In this document: one piece after another, positions 23,628 to 35,119 of the stretch
Layout of the letters: each line of letters opens with the position of its first letter
How positions within the stretch are numbered: position 1 is the first letter of the stretch
NCBI GenBank assembly: GCA_030533445.1
Contig: CM060076.1
Location: 24,538,603-24,602,602, forward strand
Direction of reading: 5' to 3'
DNA: 64,000 nucleotides
Origin: Cyprinodon diabolis
Lineage: Eukaryota; Chordata; Actinopteri; Cyprinodontiformes; Cyprinodontidae
Position numbers and translations under genes: made by a program
The notes under the pieces: model-generated
The model's database searches: none
What the model was told of the DNA's origin: nothing
Seen by the model: the letters and a program-made list of their open reading frames with translations, nothing else

Positions 23628-23990
23628 AGGAGCAAAACGGTGATGAATATTTTCGCTGGAAAAAATAGTAACTTTTAGACCTAAAGGTATCTATTTAAAA
23701 AAAAAATGTTGTTCTCTTTTCTCTTGATTACAAGGAAAGTAGAGTAGAGTTTCCGACCATCAGAGTTTAGCCCCTCCCTGCCTATATAATGCCAACAGAG
23801 CATAGGAACAAAACGACACAGAGTTCAAGAAAGCCCAGGTTCTCCTGCTAACAGCATTAACTTATGATTAAGTTATCAATAACTTCGGTTTTACAAGACA
23901 TCTTCCACCGAAAGGTAAGAGGGGAGGGGTATACGGGGGACTAGAGTGCAAGTGACCTCACCAAGTGGTCGAACTTCCCTTATCACTCCT
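23628..23990. mobile_element. Possible MITE flanked by TTAA
   Basis: The segment is flanked by TTAA at 23624-23627 and 23991-23994. It begins aggagcaaaacgg and ends cccttatcactcct, a short inverted match (AGGAG) extending loosely further. TTAA duplications occur in piggyBac and Kolobok elements. The interior contains a local palindrome (acttatgattaagttatcaat). The inverted repeat is weak, so this is tentative. Confidence 0.4.
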
Positions 23991-24119
23991 TTAAGACCAG
24001 CCTGGAAATACAGGTTCTTCTTTATATTATTAAACCACAAATCTTATTACTGAACATGAGTTTTTGTTGTTATTATAAACTTGAATTTGTCATTGTTGTC
24101 TTTGTCAATTCCCTATGAA

Positions 24120-25320
24120 TGTCATATCAAGCTACTTTACAGGGACTATTCAACCAGATCATACAGTCATATCTGTTCAAAGTTTTCTATATAAGGAAAA
24201 CCAACTGATTGCATATATATGAATACTCAGTGAAGAGGAAAACTCCCTTTTAAGAGGAAGAACCCTTCAGTAGAAGCATCTACTAAGATCGACTGGGGTT
24301 CAAGGAGAAAGAAGCAGACATACAAAAGGTAACTGTTAACCAGCTCCACAGGCGGCCCACTCCAGGCAAGCAGATGAGCACCATGCCAGTTCCCATGTCA
24401 GAGGATGAAAGTGAGCACATATGGTTAGTCACAGTAAGAGAAACAGGACTACACTGAAAACAGGCCAATTTCCAACATCTATGAATAAAAGTTTTAATGG
24501 CAGCAGCACAGTTGACATTTCTCCGTAGTATGGTGTCACAGCCAAACAGGGACAGTGCAGATGAAGCTACTATGATTATTAACAAATACTGCAGAATGGG
24601 AGAATAAAGACAGAATGATGTACAATGGTGAAAAGGCTCCATATGTCCTCCAGCAGTCTAGGCCTATAGCAGCATAACAATAGAGATAGCTCAGGATAAC
24701 CTGAGCCACTCTAACTATAAGCTTTATCAAAAAGGAACGTTTTAAGCCTACCCTTAAAAGTAGGCATGGTGTTTGCCTCATAGGCTTAAACTGGTAGTTG
24801 GTTCCACAGGAGAGGAGCCTGAAAAGTAAAAGATCTGCCTCCGATTCTACTTTTAGAAATTCTAGGAACCACTAGTAAACCTGCAGACTGAGAGCAAAGT
24901 GCTCTGTTTGGAACATAAGAAACAATCAGATCTCTGATATAAGATGAGGCTTGGTTATTTAAGGCTTCTATATGTGAGAAGGAGGATTTTAAATTTAACA
25001 TGAAGCCAAGCTAAGAAATATGATCTATCTTTTTAATATTTATCAGAACTCTGGCTGCAGCATTTTGGATCAGCTAAAGGCTTTAACTAAAGTTTGTGAA
25101 TTCCTAATAGTAAAGAATTACAATAGTTCAGGCTTGAAGTAACACATGCATGGACTAGTTTCTCAGAATAGCCTCTGGACAAGACATTTAGATTTTTTTT
25201 CAATATTCTGGAGATAAAAAAAGGACTTCTTCAAACTTATTTGATATGGGATTTATATGACAGGTCCTGATTAAAAATAAAGCTGAGGGTTTTAACAGAC
25301 TCGTGTTCAAATACCAGTGT
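24120..25320 (-). mobile_element. L2/CR1-group LINE 3' fragment, degraded
   Basis: The minus strand at 25001-24786 reads ASSYIRDLIVSYVPNRALCS and VPRISKSRIGGRSFTFQAPL, the C-terminal end of a LINE ORF2. It is followed by a 3' untranslated region nearly the same as that of the copy at 52212-53337 (ggataacctgagccac..taactataagctttatcaaaaagga). This copy is longer on the 5' side and more decayed, with many frame breaks. Exact ends are uncertain. Confidence 0.75.
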
Positions 25321-25751
25321 TAATAGATTAAGAATAACATTTTTTAAAGACTATATCTAGTCTTTAAAATATATCTAGATAATACAGTAGATAAAATGAA
25401 GTAATAATACAATCTCCATTTATGCCGTAAAGAAAATTTGTTGGTCCTTTATTAGGTTTTCTCAAATGCAGAAATTAATAAAACACATTATTTTAGTTAG
25501 TGTTTTAAAAATAACAGGATTTAAGTGTAAGATTCATGCTAATTGTTTGAAATACCTATTCAAACTAAGGTTATTAGCACTTTAATATCTAGGCTTTTAA
25601 ATATAATAAATGTTTGTCTTTAGCATTCTGGAAGGCTTGCATTTTTTGTGAGATACAGGTAGCTGTAAAAAAAAAGATAATTTAGATCCCTGTAATATTT
25701 ATTGGTAACATTTAATAAGAAGTAGAGTACCGCACTATTTATAACTGCAGG

Positions 25752-26458
25752 TGTTGGGATCTGGAGCTGTACCACCTTCCTCCAGCAGAGTGCGCCGTGG
25801 GTCTCCTGGAGCTGGAGTCTTCCAGCACACCTGAGACGTATCTACTCATCAGGAGACCTGCCCTTTATAACCAGCTGCCAGACCTTGCTTCGACGCCGCA
25901 GTGTTGACCTTAGTTTGGTTAGCGACCTGAGCCTTCGAAACTGATAAGTATCTTAGTTGTCTCTAGAGAGAGATCTGATTCTAACTCTCTTCTGTTTTTG
26001 TCTCTCAGGAAACCTGTCTCTAGCCAGAAGCTCTGGATGAGCTTAACCTGCCAATCTGCCCTGGTGAGCCAAACCTGAAGATTCCTATGTGGATTCTCCT
26101 GCTGCTCTTAGTGAAGAGCTGAAACTCTAATCAAGGTCTGCCCATTCAAAGTGAGAAGCTAGACGCTGCAGCTGCTCGTGTACTCTGCTGAACAAACAGT
26201 CTTTGGACCCAACGGTTCCTCCTCTCTCAAAGAGAAGCCCGGATTCAGTCAAGTTAGAATTCTGAATTATCTAAGGACTCATGCTCATCTGCCTGCCTTT
26301 CTAATCAAACTATCATCTCTGCAGACTTCAGTGAACCAGCCCGGACCAGTTCAAGATCCTGTACTTAACTTGTATTTTTGCACATTCAATGTTAAACCTT
26401 TTACCCAGCCTCCGCTATGTTCTGCATGTGGGCTAAGCAACTAAAACCCATCATGACA
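25752..26458 (+). repeat. 5' LTR of the chromodomain gypsy element
   Basis: 707 bp. A TATA box (tttataa, 25864-25870) lies 30 bases before gccgcagtgtt (25895-25905), the likely transcription start. Compared with the 3' LTR it lacks 7 bases (aaactct) at about 26391, which removes the AATAAA poly(A) signal. The gag ATG (26453) lies in its last six bases. Confidence 0.95.
25864..25905 (+). promoter_or_regulatory. LTR core promoter and transcript 5' end
   Basis: A TATA box (25864-25870) is followed at the normal distance by gccgcagtgtt. Those 11 bases are the reverse complement of the primer-binding site at 26460-26470, so the transcript would begin with its own primer, as known for the Tf1/sushi group. 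The start position is inferred from these two facts. Confidence 0.7.
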
Positions 26459-27514
26459 GAACACTGCGGCCAAACACAAAGCCCAGCAGATCACCTCCGT
26501 AGGAGGCTTGAGGAACAGGACGCTCAAATCCTTGGACATGCGCATACCCTCCGTGAGTTGCATACTAAAATTGAACACCAAAATCAGATGCTACAAACAT
26601 ATGCCAGTTACATAGGTAATGCTAACGCCACGCCAGCGGTACGTCCAGTTCCGGATCCACTTCCGCCTCCAAGGTCACCGGCAGTGACGTCATTTCCTGA
26701 GTTCCGTCCCAGCCTGCCTGAAAGATTCTCAGGTAACCCAAAAGATTGTAAGGGATTTTTGTTCCAATGTCGATTACTTTTTGAACATTCTCCTGGAAGT
26801 TTTCCGAATGATAGAAAGAAAATATCATTCATTCTTTCTCAACTCACTTGACGAGCCCTTGAATGGGCGGAGGCAAGGTTCTCCTCTGAATCCAGTTTCA
26901 CTTGTACTTTTTCCGAGTTTATTTCAGAGTTTTCCCAAGTTTTTAACCACGACTCTGATAAAACTATTGACTCCCGAGCCCTGCTGAATTTAAGACAGGG
27001 AAATTCCACAGTGGCTGAGTTTTCCATCGACTTCCGGGTCAAGGCCGCAGCCTCTGGATGGAACGAATGTGCACTTAAGAGTGCCTATTTTAAGGCCTTA
27101 AATTATAACATCAAGGATGAACTAGCCACGATTGACGAACCAAATAGTTTGGAGGATTTAATTCGTTTAACCATCAGATTGGATAACAGGCTCCAAACTA
27201 GAAACAACACTAGACAAAGAACTCTGAATTTTTATGTGTCAACCCCTGCATTAAATAATGCTTATGTTTTTTCTGGATCCACAGAACCCGTTTCCAAGCC
27301 AAAGGTTAAAAACCAGACTCTTTCTGTTCCAGTCCAAGTCTCTCACTCAGATGGAGCAGAAGTTGAACCCATGCAGATTGGACACACAGGGCTAACCCCT
27401 GAGGAAAGACAACGACGATTCAGGGGCAATCTGTGTCTATACTGTGGTGAGACTGGCCATTTCATTGCTTCTTGCCCGGCTAAGTCAAAAGCCAGGGCCC
27501 GTCAGAGGAACTGA
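26453..27514 (+). pseudogene. gag: Gag polyprotein, interrupted by one stop
   Basis: Gag forms the virus-like particle and binds element RNA. The frame opens at an ATG overlapping the LTR end (MTEHCGQ). It has a coiled-coil-like N-terminus (RRRLEEQDAQILGHAHTL), a proline-rich linker, and a capsid region beginning FPEFRPSLPERFSGNPKDCKG. The capsid is interrupted by an in-frame TGA at 26849-26851, and the same frame continues without further breaks to 27514. Near the C-terminus is one zinc knuckle, CLYCGETGHFIASC (CX2CX4HX4C), followed by a basic tail. The stop truncates gag to about 132 residues, before most of the capsid and the knuckle. The larger downstream open frame is the rest of the same gene, not a separate one. 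Confidence 0.93.
26460..26470 (+). other. Primer-binding site, self-priming type
   Basis: aacactgcggc begins one base after the 5' LTR ends. It does not start with TGG as tRNA-primed sites do. It is exactly complementary over 11 bases to gccgcagtgtt in the LTR. In Tf1 and related elements the mRNA 5' end folds back to this site and serves as primer; the same is inferred here. Confidence 0.75.
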
Positions 27515-30500
27515 GGAGTCTGACGGGCCATTTGAAAACTGAAAAAACTCCTCATCTGATGTTACCAGCTACACTTTTTTTTCCTAACCAGAATCTCACC
27601 CTGTCTGCTTTCATTGACTCCTGATGTGAGAGTAACCTCATTAATTCTAACCTGGTCCAGCAATTACAGATTGAAACTGTTTCGTTATCCAAGCCTCTCA
27701 GAGTATCCGCTATTGATGGAAAGAAACTCCATCAAGTCACTCATCAAACACAACCTCTAGAACTTTTGATCTCCGGAAATCATCGTGAGACATTAACATT
27801 TTTTGTTTTTCCTTCTGCATGCTCCCCCTTGGTGCTTGGATTCGAGTGGCTGGAACGGCATAATCCCCATATCAACTGGGCTGAACGCCACATTGAGTCT
27901 TGATCCACCTCCTGTCACGAGACATGTCTTCGTTCTGCAGCTCCCGCTGTTCAGTTTCCTAGAGGTAGGGGGGAGATGGACTCTCCTGACCTTACTTCTG
28001 TTCCTTCCGAGTATCATGATCTGGCACCAGTCTTCAGTAAGGTCAGTGCTACGTCTCTTCCACCTCACAGACCATATGATTGTGCCATTGAATTATTACC
28101 AGGAGCTCCTATGCCCAGCAGTAGATTTTATAACATAAAATATATGTATATAAAATATATTAATGAGTCTCTGGCTGCTGGGATAATCCGCCCATCTTCC
28201 TCTCCTCTTGGTGCTGGTTTCTTTTTTGTGGGCAAAAAGGATGGTTCCCTACGACCCTGTATAGATTACAGAGGTCTTAACCAGATAACCGTCAAAAATA
28301 AGTACCCACTACCATTACTGGCATCAGTATTTGAACCTGTTCAGGGTGCAACAGTCTTCACCAAGCTCGATTTGAGAAATGCTTATCACCTTTTTAGGAT
28401 AAGAGAAGGAGACGAATGGAAGACAGCCTTTAAAACCCCCTTAGGCCAATTTGAGTACTTGGTCATGCCTTTTGGTCTCACAAACGCTCCAGCCTGTTTT
28501 CAAGCTCTAGTCAATGATGTCCTCAGAGATTTTTTGAATATATTCGTGTTTGTGTACATTGACAACATTTTGATCTACTCCAAGAACCTATCTGAGCATA
28601 AGAAACATGTCCGTCTGGTCCTTCAGAGACTTTTGGAAAACAAGCTCTTTGTGAAGGCAGAAAAATGTGAATTTCACCAACCATCTGTGACTTTTTTAGG
28701 GTTTGTGCTCGAGGGCGGGCAGGTGAAGCCATCCGAAGACAAGATAAAGGCAGTTCTTGACTGGCCGACACCTGAAAACCGCAAACAGCTTCAGAGGTTC
28801 CTTGGTTTTGCAAACTTTTACAGACACTTCATAAGGAATTACAGTCAAACAGCTCTACCTCTCACAACCCTGACTTCGGTAAAGAAGACTTTTCAATGGA
28901 CACCTGAATCTCAAAAAGCTTTTGAAAAATTAAAAACCCTGTTTTCTAGAGCTCCCATTCTGATCCAGCCAGATCCCTCTAAACAATTTATCTTAGAGGT
29001 GAATGCCTCAGACTCCGGTGTTGGAGCTGTTTTATCTCAGCAACTTGACTCAGACCAAAAGATTCACCTCTGTGCCTTTTTTTCTCGTAGACTCTCACCA
29101 GCGGAGCAAAACTATGATGTCGGAGATCGTGAACTTCTAGCCATCAAACTCGCCTTGGAGGAGTGGAGACACTGGCTCGAGAGGGCCGAACATCCAGTTT
29201 TGGTCTGGACAGACCATAAAAATCTGGCCTATCTCCAATCCGCCAAACAAGCTAACCCACGTCATTCTAGATGGTCATTGTTCTTCTCCCGATTCAATCT
29301 CATAATCTCTTACAGACCTGGTTCCAAGAACGTCAAGCCCGATTCTCTCTCTCGTCTTTACTCTGCTGATCAACCTGAGACGCCCAAGCCTGTTCTTCCT
29401 GCCTCCTGTACTGTAGGAGTGGTTTCCTGGGAGATCACTGATCTCATCAACTCTGCCCTTGCCTCTGAACCTGACCCAGGTAACGGCCCTCCAAATAAAA
29501 CCTATGTTCCTTCTTCTGTCAGATCCCGCCTGATCCAGTGGATGCATGCAGCTAAATTTTCCGCCCATCCTGGAGTGAGCAGAACAATAGCCCTGATTGC
29601 AAGACGTTTCTGGTGGCCATCCTTATACAAGGACGTAAAAGAGTATGTTTTGGCATGTCCCATCTGCGCCAGAAACAAAACCTCTCACTAACCACCTTCT
29701 GGCCTGCTGCATCCTCTACCTGTTCCTACCCGTCCCTGGTCTCATATTGCCGTAGATTTTGTCACTGGTCTCCCGATTTCCAGAGGTATGTCCACCATTT
29801 TAACCATAGTCGACCGTTTCTCCAAGTCTTGTCATTTAATTCCCCTCAGAAACCTTCCCACGGCTTTCCAGACGACACAGCTTCTGGTGAAGCATGTTTT
29901 CCGGCTCCATGGCATCCCACAAAAAATTCTCTCTGACCGCGGCCCACAGTTCATTTCTCAAGTCTGGAAAGCCTTCTGTTCAGCTTTAAACTGTAAGTCC
30001 TCTCTAACCTCTGGTTATCATCCACAGTCTAACGGGCAGACGGAGAGAATGAATCAGCAACTAGAGTCCACTCTCCGCTGCCTGACCTCAAACAACCCCA
30101 CCGACTGGAGTCAGTACCTGACCTGGATTGAATACGCCCACAACTCACTCAAGTCAGCTTCCACTGGTTTATCCCCGTTTCAGGTATCTCTCGGTTATCA
30201 GCCTCCACTTTTCCCTGCAGACGAGAGAGAGATTTCGGTCCGTTCAGTCCATCAGCACATCCGTCGTTGTCAGAGGGTCTGGAAGGACACCATCGCCACC
30301 CTCAACCGTTCTTCTGTCTCAACTAAACGCTTCGCTGACTCCAAGAGACGCCCGGCCCCTGACTACTCCATTGGCCAAGAGGTATGGCTCTCTACACGAG
30401 ACATTCCCCTCAAGGGTATGTCTCGAAAGCTGTCCCCCCGGTTCATTGGTCCTTACAAGGTTGCCCAGATCATCAACCCCTCTGCTGTACGTTTACACCT

Positions 30501-30816
30501 TCCTCCGAGTCTCCGCATACATCCCACGTTCCATGTCTCCCACATAAAACCTGTTGTTTCTAGCCCCCTGTGCCCTCCATCCGACTCCCCTCCACCCGCC
30601 CGGGACATCGATGGACATCCTGCCTTCACCGTCCGCCGGATAATGGACTCCCGTCGGCGAGGTCGCGGTTGGCAGTACCTCGTCGATTGGGAGGGCTACG
30701 GTCCGGAGGACCGCACATGGGTTCCTGGCTCTTATATCCTCGATCCGTCCCTGATCGAGGAATATGAGAGCTCCCTCCCGTCGACATCTTCTGGACCGCC
30801 AAGAGGCGGTCGTTGA
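27484..30816 (+). pseudogene. pol: Pol polyprotein with three in-frame stops and lost catalytic residues
   Basis: Pol lies in the -1 frame relative to gag and overlaps its end by about 30 bases, which fits programmed -1 frameshifting. Order: aspartic protease (about 27550-27850; a TGA at 27622-27624 falls directly after AFIDS, in the active-site motif), a second TGA at 27901-27903, reverse transcriptase (28150-28720), RNase H (28985-29340), integrase zinc-binding region (HX..HPGVSR...CPICA, 29540-29670), an in-frame TAA at 29689-29691, integrase core with its D, D and E residues ([21 protein letters not shown]), and a C-terminal chromodomain ([13 protein letters not shown]...[15 protein letters not shown], about 30620-30770). 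The polymerase motif reads YIDN instead of YIDD, and the first RNase H catalytic position reads EVNASD instead of an aspartate. The frame is otherwise unshifted. This copy cannot make working enzymes. The chromodomain probably guided integration to particular chromatin. Confidence 0.93.
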
Positions 30817-30827
30817 GAGGGGGGTAC
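30815..30827 (+). other. Polypurine tract
   Basis: gagaggggggtac lies directly before the 3' LTR and supplies the plus-strand primer in reverse transcription of LTR elements. The purine run overlaps the pol stop codon region. Confidence 0.8.
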
Positions 30828-31539
30828 TGTTGGGATCTGGAGCTGTACCACCTTCCTCCAGCAGAGTGCGCCGTGGGTCTCCTGGAGCTGGAGTCTTCCA
30901 GCACACCTGAGACATATCTACTCATCAGGAGACCTGCCCTTTATAACCAGCTGCCAGACCTTGCTTCGATGCCGCAGTGTTGACCTAGTTTGGTTAGCTA
31001 CCTGAGCCTTCAAAACTGATAAGAATCTTAGTTGTCTCTAGAGAGAGATCTGATTCTAACTCTCTTCTGTTTTTGTCTCTCAGGAAACCTGTCTCTAGCC
31101 TGAAGCTCTGGATGAGCTTAACCTGCCAATCTGCCCTGGTGAGCCAAACCTCAAGATTCCTATGTGGATTCTCCTGCTGCTCTTAGTGAAGAGCTGAAAC
31201 TCTAATCAAGGTCTGCCATTCAAAGTGAGAAGCTAGACGCTGCAGCTGCTCGTGTACTCTGCTGAACAAACAGTCTTTGGACCCAACGGTTCCTCCTCTC
31301 TCAAAGAGAAGCCCGGATTCAGTCAAGTTAGAATTCTGAATTATCTAAGGACTCATGCTCATCTGCCTGCCTTTCTAATCAAACTATCATCTCTGCAGAC
31401 TTCAGTGAACCAGCCCGGACCAGTTCAAGATCCTGTACTTAACTTGTATTTTTGCACATTCAATAAACTCTGTTAAACCTTTTACCCAGCCTCCGTTATG
31501 TTCTGCATGTGGGCTAAGCAACTAAAACCCATCATGACA
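30828..31539 (+). repeat. 3' LTR of the chromodomain gypsy element
   Basis: 712 bp, about 98-99% identical to the 5' LTR by eye. It keeps AATAAA at 31462-31467, the TATA box, and the gccgcagtgtt transcript-start block (30971-30981). Confidence 0.95.
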
Positions 31540-31544
31540 GCAGG

Positions 31545-32326
31545 TTATTACATTTTTTTGGTGTTATGGAGCTTCAGCAGTGAGGTTCACTGGGGGCTTA
31601 ACATAGGCTGCTTCTAACTAAAAATATGATCTTGGGAGAATTATCTTAGCTTTTAAGCCATTTTGCTAAAGAACTAAAACACACTGATCTTGGAAGCTAT
31701 TTTCAATAGGAAGAAATACAAAGTGAACATGGTCAATTTGCATTAACTGTTACCATTTAAAATATTTTAGAGTTTTTATAGACATCTAGAATCTGTGTAA
31801 AAACGGATAAAGACCTCAAAAAAATAAATCATCCAACCTTGAGTCTGAAAAGTTTAAAAAGATAAAAAAAACTTATATAGATTATTCTTAAAAGGGCTGA
31901 ATCTTTTGTTAGGCTGTGGAACTTCCACCAACCACTTTGATGTCACTGTTCTTATATGGACAAAAAAGAAGAGATCTGGAATTCACTGCTCTTTCCTCTG
32001 CTGACCTGTAAGAACCTGAAGACTTGGGTCAGATTTGTCAAAATAATCTTTATGACCTCCAATACTTGGGTGAAAAAAAAAAGAAAAGCTGAACAAACTG
32101 AATAAACACAAGTGGAAATTTTTGGAAAGTGTGCATCACCTGTAGCAGCTTAAAAGGAACACAGCGTTTTAGAAATGAACACCATTCAGCCATCAACATG
32201 ATGATGACAATGTAATGATTCGGGCACTCATTCTTCAGCACCTTGAAGACATCCCATAACAGACAGAATCATTGTTCCTGTTGTCTGGGGGGGGGGAGTC
32301 ATAATCAGGAATGTCTTTTTTTTTTT
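31545..32326. other. No gene recognised
   Basis: AT-rich flank of the gypsy insertion. G-run at 32287-32295 and T-run at 32315-32326. No coding signal. Confidence 0.4.
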
Positions 32327-32564
32327 CCCTGTGCTTTTTATTGTCATTACACTGTCACAAGTACAGAGCAATGAAATTCACTGTCTGCATTAAACACATC
32401 CTCTTGGGGAGCAGTGGGCTGCCATTGTGTGGTGCCAAGGGAGCGGTGTAGGTAGGGTTAGGGTGTTTGCTCATGGACCCAGAGTGGCTGCCTGTGGGAG
32501 TGGGGTTTGAACTCACAACCTCAGGATTCCAAGCCCTATGCCCTTAGCACTAGGCTGCCACTCG
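32327..32564 (-). mobile_element. tRNA-derived SINE
   Basis: On the minus strand the head reads as a tRNA-like RNA polymerase III promoter: an A-box-like GTGGCAGCCTAGTG and a B box GTTCAAACCCC (plus-strand 32502-32512) at the spacing of a tRNA. A conserved-looking body follows, with a tail ending gtgacaataaaaag before a T/A-run. This is the layout of a tRNA-headed SINE that borrows LINE machinery. The tRNA of origin and family name are not assigned. It is not a functional tRNA gene because the cloverleaf arms do not pair well. Confidence 0.75.
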
Positions 32565-33579
32565 CCATCTTTAACACACCAACACCAGTCCGATAACGTC
32601 CTGCAATCAGTTTGTAGGATTAAGCTGGAATTAGGCTGTATTCTAGAATAAACCAGTAACTAAAAACTGCTTTTTGCATTTACTCTTCTTATCTTTTCAA
32701 ATATTAATGTTTGTTAAAAAATCTTAAAAATTGTAGATTTGAAAAAAGCTAGTTTTACCCTTATGTAGCACGGATTGCAATCCTAGTGTATGTTAAATCT
32801 TTAAACTGTGTCATGCACCTACTTTTTTAAATGTGTCATGATAGGATTGCCAATATCTCCTCCAGCAAAATGTACCGTTACATTAAGAAAATAAATCCTA
32901 CCAACCTTGAGAAGCAGCAGAGCTTCAGGCTTGATGTCTTGTTTGTCTGTATTTTCTATTCTCTCAGACTCACAGAAAAAAGGAAACCACAGCATGAGTC
33001 CCTCACTGTATGCTTTGAGAGGCATCCCAGTGGACTCCACAGCATTTCTGGAACTATCAACAACATACCAGAGGCAAAGTGATGCTGGAATACTGATAAC
33101 CTCGGATTGTTATCGAATACAAATGGAAGAACGGGAAAGAATAATTCTCCCTCATGATGGAAATAATAGGATTGGCTGCTGAATTAATCAATTTTTATCT
33201 GTGAAAATGGCATCCATTCAAAATATTCACACTGAGCAATGTTTTGCCTTTTTCTACCAACTGAAGAAAATTTATAAATAATTTTTCATGAACTCTGTGT
33301 TATATTCCATGTATTTCATGAAAATTCACTTGAATTGGCTTTTAAAGTAAAGTTAATAAACACTGAAAAGATAAGGCAACAAAAATGTTCATGCAGTTTT
33401 ACCTACAAATTTGTGCTCTACAGATACACTGAATTTTGATGTCTGAACCGTGGCAGTATATCCACACATATGCAGAATCTATCCTACCAGCATACTATTT
33501 ATTTTTTAATAAGGTTGAGCCCATTGCTGTAAAAAAAATTATTAAACCTGAATCAAAGCTGTTATCTGTACTAAAAGGC
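32565..33579. other. No gene recognised
   Basis: A plus-strand open segment at 32831-33182 in two frames has some complexity but no known domain. No supported feature. Confidence 0.35.
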
Positions 33580-34114
33580 CAGAAGTGTCAAAAGTTTTCA
33601 TGTTTATTCATTTTTATTACTCAAGTAGAAGAATAAATCCTACTGTTTAAAAACACTAAGATTTTTTACTCAAGTAAAAGTGTAAAAGTACAATTTTTAA
33701 AACTACTTAAAGTATAAAAGTAAAAGTAATGTAGGATCAAAATGTTAAGGATGGATGCTTTAAACCTTATACTGGTTACAACACTACCCTATCAAAGTAA
33801 CATTTTTTTTAACATTCTGGTTGATAACTCCCTTATATTTAATTTTCTTAGTTTTATAACTAATAGTAACAGTGTCAAATGTAACTTTGCAACATCTTGA
33901 AAAACGAATTTGGTATGTGTGGAACAAGTTGGTGCAGTACCAAGTCCAACCACAAATAAACAATTGTCTGGATGAAATTGCAAAAAAAATTAAGGAGTAA
34001 AAGCAAAAAGTTGTCTAGAAAATAAATACTCCAGTATACATAGAGTATAGATAGTCAAAATTTCTAGAGAAGCAAGGTAACAAAGTATTTGTATTTTGTA
34101 ACTTGACACCTATG
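33580..34114. mobile_element. hAT-type MITE rich in ACTCAAGTAAAAGTA motifs
   Basis: The ends are CAGAAGTGTCAA and TTGACACCTATG, an inverted repeat with CA...TG termini. The flanks are TAAAAGGC and TCCAAGGC, a 6-of-8 match to an hAT-length target duplication. The interior has the repeated aagtaaaagtgtaaaagtac and aaatactccagtata motifs known from a common teleost hAT MITE family. There is no transposase. Confidence 0.75.
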
Positions 34115-35119
34115 TCCAAGGCTAACACAAAAAACATTACATAGTTAAGTCTTGTTTGGACTCACAAAAAGATCAAGATACAGTACAAGTAAGTATTTAT
34201 TTACATTTGATTTTAAATGAAGTAACCACTTCTTCTACTAATATTAAATCAGACAGAACATTGTTTTGGTTAAAAAACAAAAAACTAATATAAGTATATA
34301 CTGTATTTTCTAAATTCCAGAATACGATGGAGAATAGTCAAATACACTTCAAATTCAAAAGGTTACATACATTGAGAGAAATATATCATTAGATAAATAG
34401 CTAGGTTAGCTGCAGAGCAGATAAATATGACATGGCTTTGATCTGAAGATTCAGATTTTTTAAATATAGTCCCTTTTATGACCAAGATATCAAGAAGAGA
34501 ACCATGGAGCTCCATAAATGTGGTTTATTATTTGGCCCATTTCTCAGATGCCTAAAGGTACCATCTTCCTCCGTTCAAGCAGTACCATAGACGCTTTCAT
34601 GCAAAATCCTTGTACCTTGTTAGTCATTTTTTTGTTTTTGTGAAAAAAAAAAATCTATTGATAATCCTCTTCATCCGTTTTTTAATACTTTCTACTGAAA
34701 AGTAAACTTTTGTAGATACAAGGTTTCTTTATCATAAACATAAGAGTATCCAGACTCTGGAAAGGGGGTGTAGGTCCCAATGATTAATGTAGTTAGATAA
34801 CTGATAGGTGCAAATCAAACCCAAAACAACATAAAAAGTATCCTGTAAAAAGTCTATTTAAACATGATAAAATCAAGTGTCTTCTAGCTAGGGTTGGCAG
34901 GCCAATCAACAGGAAAGAAGTTGTTTTACCGAAAGCAAAATAACAAACAAAAAAATGAGACTGAAAAAACAGAATTAATTTGGGTCTGTTTCATGAGGCA
35001 GGTGTAACATTTTCCGATTGAAATTAACAACTCTAAATGTATCTAGCCAAAAGTTGGGAACTCGTGTGTTCGGTTTCACAACGGCTGCTATCAATTAGTT
35101 CAGTCAATTTTAACTATGT

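Larger units (their letters stand above)
25752..31539 (+). mobile_element. Complete chromodomain Ty3/gypsy provirus (Tf1/sushi type)
   Basis: The element is 5788 bp. The two LTRs (25752-26458 and 30828-31539) begin TGTTGGGATCTGG and end ATCATGACA. A perfect 5-bp target duplication GCAGG lies at 25747-25751 and 31540-31544. Gag and pol lie between, with pol in the -1 frame relative to gag. Pol domains run protease, reverse transcriptase, RNase H, integrase, chromodomain, the order of Ty3/gypsy chromoviruses. The LTRs differ by roughly ten substitutions or small indels by eye, so the insertion is fairly recent but not new. Several in-frame stops and two missing catalytic residues make this copy non-autonomous. 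Confidence 0.97.

Noticed and set aside
32495..32564. tRNA gene on the minus strand
   Set aside because: A and B boxes are present but the cloverleaf does not pair well and a SINE body follows; it is a SINE head.
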